A DNA stretch of 64,000 bases from Auanema rhodensis (taxonomy: Eukaryota; Nematoda; Chromadorea; Rhabditida; Rhabditidae), in assembly GCA_964057225.1 (NCBI GenBank), contig OZ059895.1, positions 3,968,001 to 4,032,000 of the forward strand. Direction: 5' to 3'. The notes below the pieces were generated by a model that did no database searches, was not told the origin of the DNA, and saw only the letters and a list, made by a program, of their open reading frames with translations. The position numbers were made by a program, and so were the translations under genes. Every line of letters begins with the position of its first letter. Position 1 is the first letter of the stretch. Below are positions 60,471 through 64,000 of the stretch, in pieces.

Positions 60471-60765
60471 AATTTATATTCCGAAAAGATACAGAATATA
60501 AAAATAATGATTTATTCAATTTATAGTGATAAAACAGTTAATAATAAATGCGACTACGCGCTATGAGTCAACAATGTGAACTGATTTAAAAGTGAAGCAT
60601 TTGCCGTACGTCAGTTCACGTAAATATGACGTAAACTGTATACGACCGCTCACAACAGAAATATATTTTAAAATGAATTTACTTATTTTCTATTTAAAAC
60701 CAATTTTCTTATGTTTTACTTAAGTTAATGATTCATTACTTATTCTTTCGTATATATACGAAACA
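60471..60765 (-). repeat. Complete E0-type LTR (295 bp), minus orientation
   Basis: On the minus strand it runs from TGTTTCG at 60765 to ...ggaatataaatt at 60471. It is nearly identical to 21153-21447; differences are seen at the equivalents of ttgccgtacg and acttaagttaa. The next minus-strand bases are TGGTGCTTCGG, i.e. a PBS that continues into the complement of the whole tRNA. The outer edge meets satellite at 60765/60766. Confidence 0.85.
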
Positions 60766-63700
60766 TATGTTGAGTTTCCATGTACACTTAACATTGCTTC
60801 CAAAAACATTTTGACAAACATTTTTTCAAAAAATTTCAAAATAATTTAGCAAAAAGTAGATGTTTTTAGATTCATTTTTTTAAGGCAAAGACGATGGACA
60901 ATGTTATTCAACGAAAAAAATTAATTCTTCAGGGTGAAAATCGAGGATATAAGTGTGAACTTATATCAGTTGATATCTCGGTGCATTTTCAAGCTAGCGC
61001 AAATCTGATAACACAGATCGACGCAGCTTAAAAATCCGCATTGAATGCACTATACTTCATTGAGAAACGCTTAATACAAAACTTAGTTATGATCGTTTGA
61101 AAAATGATGCATTAGTGTATGTTGAGTTTCCATGTACACTCAACATTGCTTCCAAAAACATTTTGACAAAAATTTTTTCGAAAAATTTCAAAATAATTTA
61201 GCAAAAAGTAGATGTTTTTAGATTCATTTTTTTAAGGCAAAGACGATGGACAATGTTATTCAACGAAAAAATTAATTCTTCAGGGTGAAAATCGAGGATA
61301 TAAGTGTGAACTTATATCAGTTGATATCTCGGTGCATTTTTAAGCTAGCGCAAATCTGATAACACAGATCGACGCACCTTAAAAATCCGCATCGAATGCA
61401 CTATACTTCATTGAGAAACGCTTAATACAAAAATTAGTTATGATCGTTTGAAAAATGATGCATTAGTGTATGTTGAGTTTCCATGTACACTCAACATTGC
61501 TTCCAAAAACATTTTGACAAACATTTTTTCAAAAAATTTCAAAATAATTTAGCAAAAAGTAGATGTTTTTAGATTCCTTTTTTCAAGGCAAAGACGATGG
61601 GCAATGTTATTCAACGAAAAAAATAATTCTTCAGGGTGAAAATCGAGGATATAAGTGTGAACTTATATCAGTTGATATCTCGGTGCATTTTCAAGCTAGC
61701 GCAAATCTGATAACACAGATCGACGCAGCTTAAAAATCCGCATCGAATGCACTATACTTCATTGAGAAACGCTTAATACAAAAATTAGTTATGATCGTTT
61801 GAAAAATGATGCATTAGTGTATGTTGAGTTTCCATGTACACTCAACATTGCTTCCAAAAACATTTTGACAAACATTTTTTCAAAAAATTTCAAAATAATT
61901 TAGCAAAAAGTAGATGTTTTTAGATTCCTTTTTTCAAGGCAAAGACGATGGACAATGTTATTCAACGAAAAAATTAATTCTTCAGGGTGAAAATCGAGGA
62001 TATAAGTGTGAACTTATATCAGTTGATATCTCGGTGCATTTTCAAGCTAGCGCAAATCTGATAACACAGATCGACGCAGCTTAAAAATCCGCATTGAATG
62101 CACTATACTTCATTGAGAAACGCTTAATACAAAACTTAGTTATGATCGTTTGAAAAATGATGCATTAGTGTATGTTGAGTTTCCATGTACACTCAACATT
62201 GCTTCCAAAAACATTTTGACAAAAATTTTTTCGAAAAATTTCAAAATAATTTAGCAAAAAGTAGATGTTTTTAGATTCCTTTTTTCAAGGCAAAGACGAT
62301 GGGCAATGTTATTCAATGAAAAAATTAATTCTTCAGGGTGAAAATCGAGGATATAAGTGTGAACTTATATCAGTTGATATCTCGGTGCATTTTCAAGCTA
62401 GCGCAAATCTGATAACACAGATCGACGCAGCTTAAAAATCCGCATCGAATGCACTATACTTCATTGAGAAACGCTTAATACAAAAATTAGTTATGATCAT
62501 TTGAAAAATGATGCATTAGTGTATGTTGAGTTTCCATGTACACTCAACATTGCTTCCAAAAACATTTTGACAAAAATTTTTTCGAAAAATTTCAAAATAA
62601 TTTAGCAAAAAGTAGATGTTTTTAGATTCATTTTTTTGAGGCAAAGACGATGGACAATGTTATTCAACGAAAAAATTAATTCTTCAGGGTGAAAATCGAG
62701 GATATAAGTGTGAACTTATATCAGTTGATATCTCGGTGCATTTTTAAGCTAGCGCAAATCTGATAACACAGATCGACGCAGCTTAAAAATCCGCATCGAA
62801 TGCACTATACTTCATTGAGAAACGCTTAATACAAAAATTAGTTATGATCGTTTGAAAAATGATGCATTAGTGTATGTTGAGTTTCCATGTACACTCAACA
62901 TTGCTTCCAAAAACATTTTGACAAACATTTTTTCAAAAAATTTCAAAATAATTTAGCAAAAAGTAGATGTTTTTAGATTCCTTTTTTCAAGGCAAAGACG
63001 ATGGGCAATGTTATTCAACGAAAAAATTAATTCTTCAGGGTGAAAATCGAGGATATAAGTGTGAACTTATATCAGTTGATATCTCGGTGCATTTTCAAGC
63101 TAGCGCAAATCTGATAACACAGATCGACGCAGCTTAAAAATCCGCATCGAATGCACTATACTTCATTGAGAAACGCTTAATACAAAACTTAGTTATGATC
63201 GTTTGAAAAATGATGCATTAGTGTATGTTGAGTTTCCATGTACACTCAACATTGCTTCCAAAAACATTTTGACAAAAATTTTTTCGAAAAATTTCAAAAT
63301 AATTTAGCAAAAAGTAGATGTTTTTAGATTCCTTTTTTCAAGGCAAAGACGATGGGCAATGTTATTCAATGAAAAAATTAATTCTTCAGGGTGAAAATCG
63401 AGGATATAAGTGTGAACTTATATCAGTTGATATCTCGGTGCATTTTCAAGCTAGCGCAAATCTGATAACACAGATCGACGCAGCTTAAAAATCCGCATCG
63501 AATGCACTATACTTCATTGAGAAACGCTTAATACAAAAATTAGTTATGATCGTTTGAAAAATGATGCATTAGTGTATGTTGAGTTTCCATGTACACTCAA
63601 CATTGCTTCCAAAAACATTTTGACAAACATTTTTTCAAAAAATTTCAAAATAATTTAGCAAAAAGTAGATGTTTTTAGATTCCTTTTTTCAAGGCAAAGA

Positions 63701-64000
63701 CGATGGGCAATGTTATTCAACGAAAAAATTAATTCTTCAGGGTGAAAATCGAGGATATAAGTGTGAACTTATATCAGTTGATATCTCGGTGCATTTTCAA
63801 GCTAGCGCAAATCTGATAACACAGATCGACGCAGCTTAAAAATCCGCATCGAATGCACTATACTTCATTGAGAAACGCTTAATACAAAAATTAGTTATGA
63901 TCGTTTGAAAAATGATGCATTAGTGTATGTTGAGTTTCCATGTACACTCAACATTGCTTCCAAAAACATTTTGACAAAAATTTTTTCGAAAAATTTCAAA
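60766..64000 (+). repeat. 351-bp satellite DNA array, right block (about 9.2 monomers)
   Basis: It is the same satellite and orientation as the left block, continuing past the window end. Variant monomers recur every 1053 bp (gcattgaatg at 61038 and 62091; ttattcaatg at about 62311 and 63364), a trimeric order unlike the tetrameric left block. The first 55 bp repeat the last 55 bp of the left block (16598-16652), so satellite phase overlaps across the inserted region. No gene is seen. Confidence 0.96.

Noticed and set aside
60182-60526. A real plus-strand protein of 114 codons
   Set aside because: The frame runs through leader, inverted pol fragment, tRNA and LTR, which makes it chance.

Overview
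Eukaryotic, strongly AT-rich, non-genic heterochromatin, probably from an arthropod (insect). The evidence is a long 351-bp satellite array with higher-order structure, BEL/Pao-class LTR retrotransposons, a tRNA-Gly primer-binding site and a nuclear-type tRNA-Gly(GCC) sequence. I cannot name the species, and I see no host protein-coding gene.

Layout. (1) 1-16652: about 47.7 copies of a 351-bp satellite in + orientation, organised as tetramers (1404 bp) and dodecamers (4212 bp). (2) 16653-21447: 'E0', a minus-strand BEL/Pao fragment with an uninterrupted 1142-codon RT-RNaseH-integrase frame. It is followed by an inverted copy of its own 3' end, giving 695-bp palindrome arms and ending in a complete 295-bp LTR. 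(3) 21331-60391: five units (U1-U5) of a second, related BEL/Pao element, all on the minus strand. U1-U4 are near-identical tandem units of 7754 or 7799 bp. Each holds a nest of inverted LTR pieces, a small extra ORF ('ORF3') between pol and LTR, a pol pseudogene, a 5'-truncated gag, and about 1 kb of the satellite in reverse orientation replacing the 5' end of gag. U5 carries the full-length gag, leader and primer-binding site. (4) 60392-60765: a tRNA-Gly(GCC) copy ending in CCA, joined directly to the end of a complete 295-bp E0-type LTR. (5) 60766-64000: about 9.2 satellite monomers, here with trimeric (1053-bp) order.

The transposon array has itself become a macrosatellite. Two markers (a 45-bp deletion in the integrase C-terminus and an A/T variant in the LTR) show that U2+U3 and U4+U5 are copies of one dimer. 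Every U pol shares the same lesions: a nonsense TGA, and a frameshift at a small snap-back palindrome in integrase. The array therefore amplified as DNA from one dead copy rather than by retrotransposition.

Best candidates for something undescribed: (a) the LTR-tRNA fusion, which looks like a fossil of reverse transcription running through the whole primer tRNA; (b) ORF3, a small minus-strand gene in which a predicted 50-nt phase-0 GT-AG intron joins a coiled coil to three Cys-rich zinc-knuckle-like motifs; (c) a BEL lineage whose RT motif C reads YVDN in two diverged subfamilies through different codons; (d) a gag-pol junction with a possible -1 slippery heptamer directly before the gag stop.
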